A program made the translations under genes and the position numbers. A DNA stretch of 47,477 nucleotides from Sedimentisphaerales bacterium. Its GTDB lineage: Bacteria > Planctomycetota > Phycisphaerae > Sedimentisphaerales > Anaerobacaceae. The stretch covers positions 1-47,477 of the forward strand of contig JAFGTG010000118.1 in NCBI GenBank assembly GCA_016934255.1, read 5' to 3'. The notes under the pieces are model-generated. The model worked only from the letters and a program-made list of their open reading frames with translations, had not been told where the DNA came from and ran no database searches. The first letter of the stretch is position 1. Each line of letters begins with the position of its first letter. Shown here piece by piece: positions 33,528 through 41,220 of this stretch.

Positions 33528-35102
33528 TTATCTAAAATCCACGATGATATTTTTTATAGCGTGAGCATCTTCAGCAGGAACAAATTCCGGCACGTTGGCA
33601 GCCCAATCCGGAGCCGTCATATGCGACAAACGAACCGGCGGACTGCTTCGCCCCTGCTCGTCAATGTAAGTTAAAAACAACTGCGTAAACGGCGAATGAC
33701 GCTTCGAGGAAAAAACCAACCATCGGCAGTTGGGAGACCAACTGTGCCATGAATTCATTCCCCGATTATTGCATCGCATCAGGCGTGATTGCCCGCCTTC
33801 GGCCGGAATGATATATAGCTTGCTGTCCGGCTGCACCATAATGTATGATTTCGCCTGACAATACACGATCCATTTACCGTCCGGCGAGTACCGGGGAAAG
33901 AAGTTGCTCATGCCGTTATTTGACGCTCCAGGCAAAGCCTCCGCGATTCCGCCCGTCCCGTCATTAAAAGGAATTCGATATAAATCGTAACGGAAACCAT
34001 CGATGGTTTTCAACAATTCCAGGCTCTCCTCCGGGGGCAAAAAGTAATTATCCGTTTCATAAGAACAATCGAGTGCTTTGGCCCGGATGAATACAATCGT
34101 CTTCCCATCCGGACTCCAACAGGGATTGCAGTGGACATAGTCGGGATCGTCGGCGCCGGGCAATGACGAATACGTTTTATTCTCTCTATCGTACACCGCC
34201 AATATGCCCTGAATCGGAAAGAAAAAGTCCATAAAATTTTCCCGATTGATAATGAACAAATCGTTGACCGTGCTCACCACGTATCGCCCATCCGGCGATA
34301 TCCGCGACAGAAAACCGTTTGTGTTCCTACCGTCTTTCTGGAAATCATTCCACGTATGCATGTCACCGGCCGTAATGACGGTTTGCTCCGCCGCCCGGAC
34401 CGCCGCAAAGGACCCCTTATTTCCGCGATGATCCAGATCGATAACGAAGCTTGTACCGTCGCTGGAAAAGGAGTGGCAACTTCCGCATACGGGCGGATTC
34501 GAGAAGACAATACAAGGAGACGTCGAAGCAATACTGTCGAAACGCCAGCGGATGCGTGACATATCCCGTGTGGCCAGTTCAAAAGGCGGCTTTACCTCTC
34601 GATAAAACAACGGAGCGCCGACGACGTCCTTTGAAGTCTCAAACGTCACTTTCGCGTACCCACGGATCACAGTTGGGGTCGAATGGTTGTAGCCGAAGAT
34701 ATGAACCGCAGCCGGCGTGCCCGAGGATCGTTGCTTAACGAATTCCCAGTCTTTCACCGTAAGTGTTAATTCGGTTTTTTTCGTCTTGAAATTTATCCGT
34801 TCCAATGTATCTTTGAATTCAAAACTCACGAACCATCGGTCACTACAGGTATCCAAGTTGATCCATCGAAAAGTGGGAACCGGAAGCTCCGGCGGAAAAA
34901 CGGTGCCGTTTAATGGATAATCGACCATAATCTCAGGATAGGATAATTCTTCATGGTATTGTGATAAAATGGATGGAACGGGCTTTCTTAGGCGCGCATA
35001 TTCTCGATAAAATAAGAGGCCCGCAACCGGAACCAATAATACAACGAGAACAACTTTGTATCCGTTTTGACGTGTGAGACGACCTAAATTCCGACGTTTC
35101 AT
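33528..35102 (-). CDS. Membrane-anchored TolB-like propeller protein with CXXCH motif
   Basis: 524 aa. A hydrophobic segment at about 15-32 is an uncleaved anchor or signal. Two beta-rich stretches (about 50-200) precede C206-G-S-C209-H210-S-F-S-x-D-G, a c-type heme-binding motif. The remainder has WD40-like/TolB strands (I-S-P-D-G-R-Y-V-V-S, C-W-S-P-D-G-K-T-I-V-F, Y-S-P-D-G-K-W-I-V-Y, W-S-P-N-C-R-W-L-V-F). Related 'C-x-x-C-H-S-F-S-x-D-G' propeller proteins occur in Bacteroidota and PVC bacteria, where their function is uncertain. A single heme could serve electron transfer or simply fold stability. A role in sugar oxidation is speculation. Confidence 0.75.
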   Translation of the reverse strand: MKRRNLGRLTRQNGYKVVLVVLLVPVAGLLFYREYARLRKPVPSILSQYHEELSYPEIMVDYPLNGTVFPPELPVPTFRWINLDTCSDRWFVSFEFKDTLERINFKTKKTELTLTVKDWEFVKQRSSGTPAAVHIFGYNHSTPTVIRGYAKVTFETSKDVVGAPLFYREVKPPFELATRDMSRIRWRFDSIASTSPCIVFSNPPVCGSCHSFSSDGTSFVIDLDHRGNKGSFAAVRAAEQTVITAGDMHTWNDFQKDGRNTNGFLSRISPDGRYVVSTVNDLFIINRENFMDFFFPIQGILAVYDRENKTYSSLPGADDPDYVHCNPCWSPDGKTIVFIRAKALDCSYETDNYFLPPEESLELLKTIDGFRYDLYRIPFNDGTGGIAEALPGASNNGMSNFFPRYSPDGKWIVYCQAKSYIMVQPDSKLYIIPAEGGQSRLMRCNNRGMNSWHSWSPNCRWLVFSSKRHSPFTQLFLTYIDEQGRSSPPVRLSHMTAPDWAANVPEFVPAEDAHAIKNIIVDFR

Positions 35103-35323
35103 AACAGACCTTTACGTGTTCGTGATGGTGAAAGTTACGTGCACCAATCACTTAAAATTAAAATATGTCTTGCAGAATAGCCTTTTTCTGAAGACCAACT
35201 TATTGAGTAATCTCCATCATTTTCTGGAAACCTTCATAGGCAATCTTACCGATATAATTAGGGTGAGGCAATCTTGAAAACAGGGAAAGCTCCAAATAAT
35301 CGTACGCCGGGAGGTAAAGACCT

Positions 35324-36193
35324 ATGCTTGATGTAAGCACGGAACAAAAATCAGGACGTCACTCGCGAACAATATGGCTCTCGACAGCTATCGGCGCTTC
35401 TATCGTGGGCGGCGTATCGGTCATCGCGTTCGCCGGCTGGTGGTTGACGCGCATCAGTGGTGATTGCGGTGTCATACGGATCTACGAGCAGGTCTTTGCC
35501 GTGATGCTCATCGGGGTTTGGCTGGCCGGAACAGCGGTGGGCGTGGGACTGGCCGTTTATGGCTTCGTCAAAAAATCGCGGAGCATCGTGCCGGGGTCTG
35601 CGATTGCGGTCCTTGTGAATTCGGGTCTATTACTTGTCTGCGCCAAGGTGGTGCATTCTGTGAGGGAAGCTGATTTCTCACTCAAGAGCACCGAAACACT
35701 CATGCAGTTTCTCCAAGGGGACAATAAGGACAACCAAATACTCGCCGCGTACGAACTCGGCGAACACCGGGCGGCCGAGGCCGTACCGATGCTCTGTGCC
35801 CTATTGGAAGACGATGAGGAGAACGTTAATCTACGACTGAACGCATGCAGGGCGTTGGGACAAATATGTGCGCCTCCACCGCCATCCCAAGCCGCCGTCG
35901 ATCAAGCCGTTGCCTCGCTTACCAAGGCCCTCAGGGACAAGGAAAGATTCATCCCCCAGACAGCGGCCGAATCCCTCGGAAAAATCGGTAACGTCCGAGC
36001 GATTGATCCGCTAACAGAGCTACTGGTCGACGAGACCAAGGATGACTATACACGCGTTTCAGCCCTGAAGGCTATAGGGGACATAGGAGGTGAAAAGGCG
36101 ACGGAGGCATTAAAACAAGCGCGCACGACATGCAAAAACAAAAAACTCATCAAAGTCATCAGTGATGTACTCGACACCATGAATATCCGTTAA
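35324..36193 (+). CDS. Membrane protein with cytoplasmic or periplasmic HEAT repeats
   Basis: 289 aa; GGGAGG before the ATG. Three hydrophobic helices (about 17-42, 58-84, 89-110) are followed by a soluble half of HEAT/PBS-lyase-like repeats (A-A-Y-E-L-G-E-H-R-A-A-E-A-V-P-M-L, A-C-R-A-L-G-Q-I, A-A-E-S-L-G-K-I-G-N-V-R-A-I-D-P-L, A-L-K-A-I-G-D-I-G-G). Such repeats bind other proteins. A TATAAT hexamer at 35253-35258 may be its -10 box, with no good -35. No link to the sugar genes is visible. Confidence 0.75.
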   Translation: MLDVSTEQKSGRHSRTIWLSTAIGASIVGGVSVIAFAGWWLTRISGDCGVIRIYEQVFAVMLIGVWLAGTAVGVGLAVYGFVKKSRSIVPGSAIAVLVNSGLLLVCAKVVHSVREADFSLKSTETLMQFLQGDNKDNQILAAYELGEHRAAEAVPMLCALLEDDEENVNLRLNACRALGQICAPPPPSQAAVDQAVASLTKALRDKERFIPQTAAESLGKIGNVRAIDPLTELLVDETKDDYTRVSALKAIGDIGGEKATEALKQARTTCKNKKLIKVISDVLDTMNIR

Positions 36194-36338
36194 CAACAAG
36201 TAACATAAGGATTCGCGCCACTATAAACACAAAATCACCCTCTTAAATTCTACGTTTTTTATTGTTAGTGAGTTTTCTTAATTGCTATAATAAGTAATAA
36301 AAGGAAAAGAATATAATTACTTATTCAGCGAAGAAAGT

Positions 36339-37337
36339 ATGGAAAAGCTATTGTACTATCCTGGATTTGAGATTGCGAATCAGAATTGGCTAAAATTTGC
36401 TCTTCTATACGTAGACCAACTACGTCCAATTCACCCTCCAGATGTTCGCAAATATCTTAAGAAATCGTTCCGAGAATTGATGGATTCAACAGATTTAATA
36501 ATCCCGTATCACCCAGATTATGATGTTGCTTACAGAGCAACCCTTGACACTATCCAACAATGTGAATATATCGTTAATCATTCACATCTCTTCGAAAATA
36601 TTTTTAAAACAACGAATATACGTGAACTTTGGCAACATCCCTATAGTCACATGTATACAATATTCCGTGATAAATATACGTCAGAACTTGAAAACTTTGT
36701 TGTAACTGAGCGTTTTGGCACACGTGTTAAAGAAGGCATTGCCGTTTCAATGCATTTCAAGAATATTTTTATGTCATTACTTGCCCAGGCAATTTCATTA
36801 GAAGAAGAGATACCGCCAATAACTGATAAACCAAAGCTTGACGAATTCAGTATTAAATGCCTTCGATCTCCAAGACCAACTGATAAGGGTTTCCAGGTAG
36901 CGAAAGGGATCATAAACTTGACTTTGCCTGCCAATATAGATTCAATCCCTATTAAAAACATTATTAATATCAGAAATAAAGATGGCTTTAAAGATCGACT
37001 TCATGCTTTCCATAGTGAAATAATGAGTTATATTCAGTCTGTTGAAGAAGGCATAGCCACCTGTGATTTCTTTGAAAGCAGAGGTAGTATATTCAAGGAT
37101 TTTTCAGATGAGATTGCTTCACTTGGCGTTGGCCTCATGCAAATGTCTTTGAGTGTGTGGCTGCTTGCAAATTCAAGTGGTGCAGCGTTTTCAGAATGTG
37201 TTAAAGAATTAATTGCAGGTACAGGTTTCTCAATTTCATCTATTATTTCGATTAGGAACGGATGGGAAAGAACAAAAGCAAAAAGGTATACAAGAAAATA
37301 TATGGCTGACATTAAAAAACTGGAATCGGATATCTAA
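36339..37337 (+). CDS. Orphan A/T-rich hypothetical protein (possibly DUF6236-like)
   Basis: 332 aa. The N-terminus L-Y-Y-P-G-F-E-I-x-N-Q-N-W-L-K-F-A-L-L-Y-V-D-Q-L-R-P-I resembles the opening of DUF6236 proteins, whose function is unknown; I am not certain of this match. No signal peptide is visible; one moderately hydrophobic stretch lies at about 262-280. Base composition is clearly more A/T-rich than the surrounding genes and codons favour A/T endings. It stands alone, flanked by A/T-rich spacers and with no strong ribosome site. These traits suggest recent horizontal acquisition. Confidence 0.65.
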   Translation: MEKLLYYPGFEIANQNWLKFALLYVDQLRPIHPPDVRKYLKKSFRELMDSTDLIIPYHPDYDVAYRATLDTIQQCEYIVNHSHLFENIFKTTNIRELWQHPYSHMYTIFRDKYTSELENFVVTERFGTRVKEGIAVSMHFKNIFMSLLAQAISLEEEIPPITDKPKLDEFSIKCLRSPRPTDKGFQVAKGIINLTLPANIDSIPIKNIINIRNKDGFKDRLHAFHSEIMSYIQSVEEGIATCDFFESRGSIFKDFSDEIASLGVGLMQMSLSVWLLANSSGAAFSECVKELIAGTGFSISSIISIRNGWERTKAKRYTRKYMADIKKLESDI

Positions 37338-37524
37338 ACAGATTGTCAAATATGCAGTCTGGTAGTGTGGTGCTTTTACCACCGTTTGTTATTAACCATA
37401 ACTTTCAATACATTCTTTTGCGATTTTCACAAAATAAACAAATCATGTCACCACAGTATTTAGGTATGAGATCAATCACATTGATAACCTTATTGTGGGG
37501 CTGACATCACCCAACGAAATCCTT

Positions 37525-37553
37525 TTGCGCTTTCAATGATATTGTGGTATCAT
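37525..37553 (+). promoter_or_regulatory. Putative sigma-70 promoter of the second SSS symporter
   Basis: TTGCGC (37525-37530), 17-bp spacer, TATCAT (37548-37553), 45 bp before the start codon. Confidence 0.42.
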
Positions 37554-37597
37554 CTCGGTAAACTTCATGAGAGCCTACAATTGGATGGGACTCACGG

Positions 37598-39394
37598 ATG
37601 GGACATTTGGTTTTTCTTGACTATGCGATCATTGCCGTCTATATGCTCTTCGCAGTAGGCACGGGAGTGTACTTTTCCAAACGGGCTTCGCAAAGCTCGG
37701 AGAATTATTTCCTCGGGGGACGGTCCCTTCCGTGGTGGATGATCGCGGTTTCGATGGTCGCGACAAGCTTTGCTTCGGATACGCCGCTGGTCGTGACGGA
37801 AATCACGCGCACGGACGGTCTCCAGCGCATCTGGTGGGTGTTCGTGGCCGTGCTGGCGCTCATCGTCGGCATCTTCCTCTTTTCGCGACTCTGGCGGCGT
37901 GCGGCCATTATCACCGACGCCGAATTCTATGAGCTGCGCTACGAGGGCAAGTCCGCGGCCTTCCTGCGCGGATTCAGGGCGTTTTTCGCCGGCATCGTCC
38001 AGAACCTGCTCACCATCGGCTGGGTCACCTTCGCCATGAGCAGTATTATTACAACGGTGACGGATGTCCCTAAGTGGCTGGCCATCGGATTGTGTACGCT
38101 CGTCGCGCTAATCTATGCCACGTTCTCCGGCTTCTATGGCGTGGTTGTCACCGATTTCGTCCAGTTCTTTATCGCCACGTTCAGTATGATCGCCCTGGCC
38201 GCAATCGCCGTGATAAAGGTCGGGGGGCTTAGTTATGTCCTGGAGACCATCGCGGCTACCGAAGGATACGGGCCGCGAACGCTCTCCATCTTTCCCGATT
38301 TCACAAGCCTCAATCTCGATCTGGTTAAGCTGCTCATCTACATCTTCGTCCTGTGGTGGATCGATGCCAGCGGCTACAATATGCAGCGTATGAGCGCCTG
38401 CCGGAACGAGCGAGACTCCGTTCTGGCCACGATCTTCTACGCGATCTTCCAGTGCTGCCGGCCGTGGATTTGGGTCGTGGTGGCATTGGTCTCGATTGTG
38501 CTTTTCCCCGTGCTAACCGATCCGTATAACGATACCCACGCGTATCCCCTGGTCATGAACGAGTACTTAGGGCCCGGCCTGAAAGGGCTACTGGTGACGG
38601 CTTTCCTGGCCGCGTTTATGTCCACGATTGATACGCATCTGAACTGGGGCGCTTCCTATATGATGACGGACGTCTATAAGCGTTTTATTAAGAAAGAAGC
38701 ATCTCAGCGACATTATATGATCGCGACCAAGATCATCGTGGTCCTCATGATGACCGCGGGGGTTAGTATCGCGTTATACCTTGCCTGGCGGAACCTAACG
38801 GTCTCTGCGGTGTGGGAGTTCTTCGCTTTCATCATGGTCGGAAGCGGCGTGATTAGCGTCCTCCGCTGGTTCTGGTGGCGGATTAACGCCTATACGGAGA
38901 TCACGGCTCTTTCGCTCGGCCTGATTCTCGGGCTGACCAATCCGTTCGTCCCCGAGAGCGTTATCATCTTCGGATATCCCTGGCCCGAAATGCCCTTTGA
39001 AATCAAGATTGCCGTCCTGACGGGTATCGTCGTGCCCATCAGCCTCATCGTGACATTCCTGACGCCTGCCGTCTCGAAGGAGAAACTCGACGCGTTCTAT
39101 CGCAAGGTCCGACCGGGCGGCTTCTGGGGCGTCTTGAGCCACGAGACCCTGGAACTACCCGGCAAAACACTGACGCTTTCGACCCTCCTTGACGTCATCG
39201 GCGGCATCCTGCTCTGCTACGGCATCTCCCTCGCTATCGGATATTCTATCCTTCTCAAATTCGATAAGGCGGCTATCTGCGTCTTATTAGCCGTGATTGG
39301 TGGATTTATTGTCATCCGATGGTTTAAAAGGGAGGTTCAAGTCCTCGCACGCAGAGACCACCTTCAAAATCACACCGAACAGAATACCCAATAA
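37598..39394 (+). CDS. Sodium:solute symporter (SSS family), second copy
   Basis: 598 aa with about 13 hydrophobic segments. The SSS pattern is clear: D-Y-A-I-I-A-V-Y-M-L-F-A-V-G-T-G-V-Y-F-S, Y-F-L-G-G-R-S-L-P-W-W (about 38-48), S-G-F-Y-G-V-V-V-T-D-F-V-Q-F (about 178-191) and A-A-F-M-S-T-I-D-T-H-L-N-W-G-A-S. It differs well from the symporter encoded at 19682-21487, so a separate substrate is likely. The C-terminus is polar. The gene appears to have its own promoter. The next gene is about 200 bp away across a palindromic repeat, so an operon is uncertain. Confidence 0.92.
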   Translation: MGHLVFLDYAIIAVYMLFAVGTGVYFSKRASQSSENYFLGGRSLPWWMIAVSMVATSFASDTPLVVTEITRTDGLQRIWWVFVAVLALIVGIFLFSRLWRRAAIITDAEFYELRYEGKSAAFLRGFRAFFAGIVQNLLTIGWVTFAMSSIITTVTDVPKWLAIGLCTLVALIYATFSGFYGVVVTDFVQFFIATFSMIALAAIAVIKVGGLSYVLETIAATEGYGPRTLSIFPDFTSLNLDLVKLLIYIFVLWWIDASGYNMQRMSACRNERDSVLATIFYAIFQCCRPWIWVVVALVSIVLFPVLTDPYNDTHAYPLVMNEYLGPGLKGLLVTAFLAAFMSTIDTHLNWGASYMMTDVYKRFIKKEASQRHYMIATKIIVVLMMTAGVSIALYLAWRNLTVSAVWEFFAFIMVGSGVISVLRWFWWRINAYTEITALSLGLILGLTNPFVPESVIIFGYPWPEMPFEIKIAVLTGIVVPISLIVTFLTPAVSKEKLDAFYRKVRPGGFWGVLSHETLELPGKTLTLSTLLDVIGGILLCYGISLAIGYSILLKFDKAAICVLLAVIGGFIVIRWFKREVQVLARRDHLQNHTEQNTQ

Positions 39395-39424
39395 GATAAT
39401 TAGTTCCAACCGATCGATTCATCC

Positions 39425-39495
39425 TGTCATCCCTACGAAGATAGGGATTCAACAATGTATCGATAAAGTGGATTCCCGCCTTCGCGGGAATGACA
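39425..39495. repeat. Double-hairpin palindromic repeat, copy 2
   Basis: Same element as 23886-23957. The left arm (atccctacgaagatagggat) keeps pairing through changed base pairs; the right arm (attcccgccttcgcgggaat) is an 8-bp perfect stem. Non-coding, between the symporter and the ceramidase-like gene. Confidence 0.83.
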
Positions 39496-39598
39496 TCGTT
39501 TTTTGATTGTCATTGAGATGAAATTATGGTATGAAACGGCGTGACGTATGAAATGCTTCCGTTATAACTTGTTTTGTCGATGAAGTCTGGAGGATCAT

Positions 39599-41071
39599 AT
39601 GTATTACCACTTCACTTGCTCCACTTATCTCAAGCATCCAATGATTCGTTGGGTTATCCTTGCTGTTATTGCGATAACGTGCATCTCGACGCCGATCGCG
39701 CCGGGGAACGAGCCGGACAAGGTCTTTCGGGCCGGGGCGTATGCGATCGATATCACGCCGCTGGAATTGCCCGTGCTCGTTAACGGCGGCGTACGAGAAC
39801 GGACGGCTAACGAGGTCCACGATCCGTTGCATGCACGCTGCCTCGTGCTCGACGACGGCACGGTGCAATTGGCTATTGCCGTGGTCGATAGTTGCCTGAT
39901 CCCGCGAAGCTTGCTCGACGAGGCCAAAGCTTTGGCGCAAAAAAACACGGGAATCCCCACTGAGCGAATCCTGATCTCCGCCACGCACACGCATTCGGCG
40001 CCGTCGGTGTTCGCGTGCCTGGGCACGGATTGCGACGAGAAGTACGCCAGGTGGCTGCCCGGCAAGATTGCCGAAGGGATTCGCCTGGCCCAAAAGAATC
40101 TCGAAGCCGCCCGCGTCGGTTGGGCGGTCGGCCGGAACGAGACGAACGTCCACTGCCGACGCTTCCTCATGAAACCCGGTACAGCATTGACCAATCCGTA
40201 CAGCGACAAGCGCCAGGACCGTGCGCAGATGAATCCGGGACACGGCAATACCAATGCCATTCGGCAGACAGGTCCGTCCGATCCGGCGGTGACCATTCTT
40301 TCGGTCCAAACACATGACGGTCGCCCGCTGGCGCTGCTGGGTAACTATTCGACCCATTACGCCGGCGCCCCGGCGTTGTCGGCGGATTACTTCGCCGTCT
40401 TCGCCCGGATCATCGGAGAACTGATCGGCGCCGAAGGCGAGAAGCCGACATTCGTCGGCATCATGTCGAACGGTACGAGCGGCGACGCGAATTGCTACGA
40501 CTTCACGCGAGCCAAACGCCGCACGTACGACCACGTTAGCGTCGGGCGTGACATCGCCGAGTCGGCCTTTGAGGCTTACAAAGCAATCGAGTATCACAAT
40601 TGGGCGCCTCTCGAAATGCGCGAGCAAAAGCTTGTGCTCAACATCCGGATGCCCACCGCCGAGGAAGTCACGAAGGCGCGTGAGTTTATGAAAACCTACG
40701 CCGGCCGCAAGCCGCAGAATTGGCAGGAAGTGTACGCCCGCGAAACGGTCCTGATGTCCGAAATGCCGCCAACCCGCGAGATCAAGCTCCAGGCCATCCG
40801 CATCGGCGATCTGGGCATTGCGGCGATTCCGTGCGAGGTCTATGGAAGCACCGGACTGGCGATTAAAGCGGCCAGCCCATTAGACGTCACGATGAACATC
40901 AGCCTGGCCAACGGTTGCGAAGGCTACCTCGCGCCGCCCGAGCAGCATAAGCTGGGCGGCTATACCACTTGGCGCGCCCGGTCGAGTTGCCTGGAGGAAA
41001 TGGCGGAACCGAAAATCAAGGCGGCCATGGTTGGATTGCTTGTGGACGTGGCCTCCGCCGATAGGTCATAG
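39599..41071 (+). CDS. Neutral/alkaline ceramidase-like secreted hydrolase
   Basis: 490 aa; GGAGG 5 nt before the ATG. A signal peptide or anchor covers about 16-36. The core matches the N-terminal domain of neutral/alkaline non-lysosomal ceramidases: F-R-A-G-A-Y-A-I-D-I-T-P (43-54), S-A-T-H130-T-H132-S-A-P with the zinc-binding histidines, G-N-Y-S-T-H-Y-A and G-T-S-G-D-A-N. PVC genomes carry many such paralogues and most are unlikely to cleave ceramide; esters or amides on glycans are possible substrates. It is flanked on both sides by copies of the same palindromic repeat (39425-39495 and 41102-41172). Confidence 0.85.
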   Translation: MYYHFTCSTYLKHPMIRWVILAVIAITCISTPIAPGNEPDKVFRAGAYAIDITPLELPVLVNGGVRERTANEVHDPLHARCLVLDDGTVQLAIAVVDSCLIPRSLLDEAKALAQKNTGIPTERILISATHTHSAPSVFACLGTDCDEKYARWLPGKIAEGIRLAQKNLEAARVGWAVGRNETNVHCRRFLMKPGTALTNPYSDKRQDRAQMNPGHGNTNAIRQTGPSDPAVTILSVQTHDGRPLALLGNYSTHYAGAPALSADYFAVFARIIGELIGAEGEKPTFVGIMSNGTSGDANCYDFTRAKRRTYDHVSVGRDIAESAFEAYKAIEYHNWAPLEMREQKLVLNIRMPTAEEVTKAREFMKTYAGRKPQNWQEVYARETVLMSEMPPTREIKLQAIRIGDLGIAAIPCEVYGSTGLAIKAASPLDVTMNISLANGCEGYLAPPEQHKLGGYTTWRARSSCLEEMAEPKIKAAMVGLLVDVASADRS

Positions 41072-41101
41072 AATGTACGATAAAAACAAATCCATTTTCA
41101 C

Positions 41102-41172
41102 TGTCATCCCAGCGAAAGCGGGGATCCATGAAAGTGGTAAGAAAATGGATTCCCGCCTTCGCGGGAATGACA
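41102..41172. repeat. Double-hairpin palindromic repeat, copy 3
   Basis: Same element and orientation as the copies at 23886 and 39425. The left stem (atcccagcgaaagcggggat) carries a single A-G mismatch and closes with GAAA; the right stem is perfect. It lies 30 bp after the ceramidase-like stop. Confidence 0.84.
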
Positions 41173-41220
41173 AACGATTTGTTATTACGGTTATAAAGTG
41201 ATTTATTTTGGAGAAGCATT

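Noticed and set aside
37366-37381. gtggtgcttttaccac as a terminator after the A/T-rich orphan
   Set aside because: The stem is only five base pairs and no T-run follows.
39524-40627. Minus-strand frame of 367 codons
   Set aside because: It is antisense to the ceramidase-like gene and has no ribosome site or family resemblance.
23886-41172. Palindromic repeats as a CRISPR array
   Set aside because: The copies are isolated and thousands of bases apart, with no spacer series and no cas genes.
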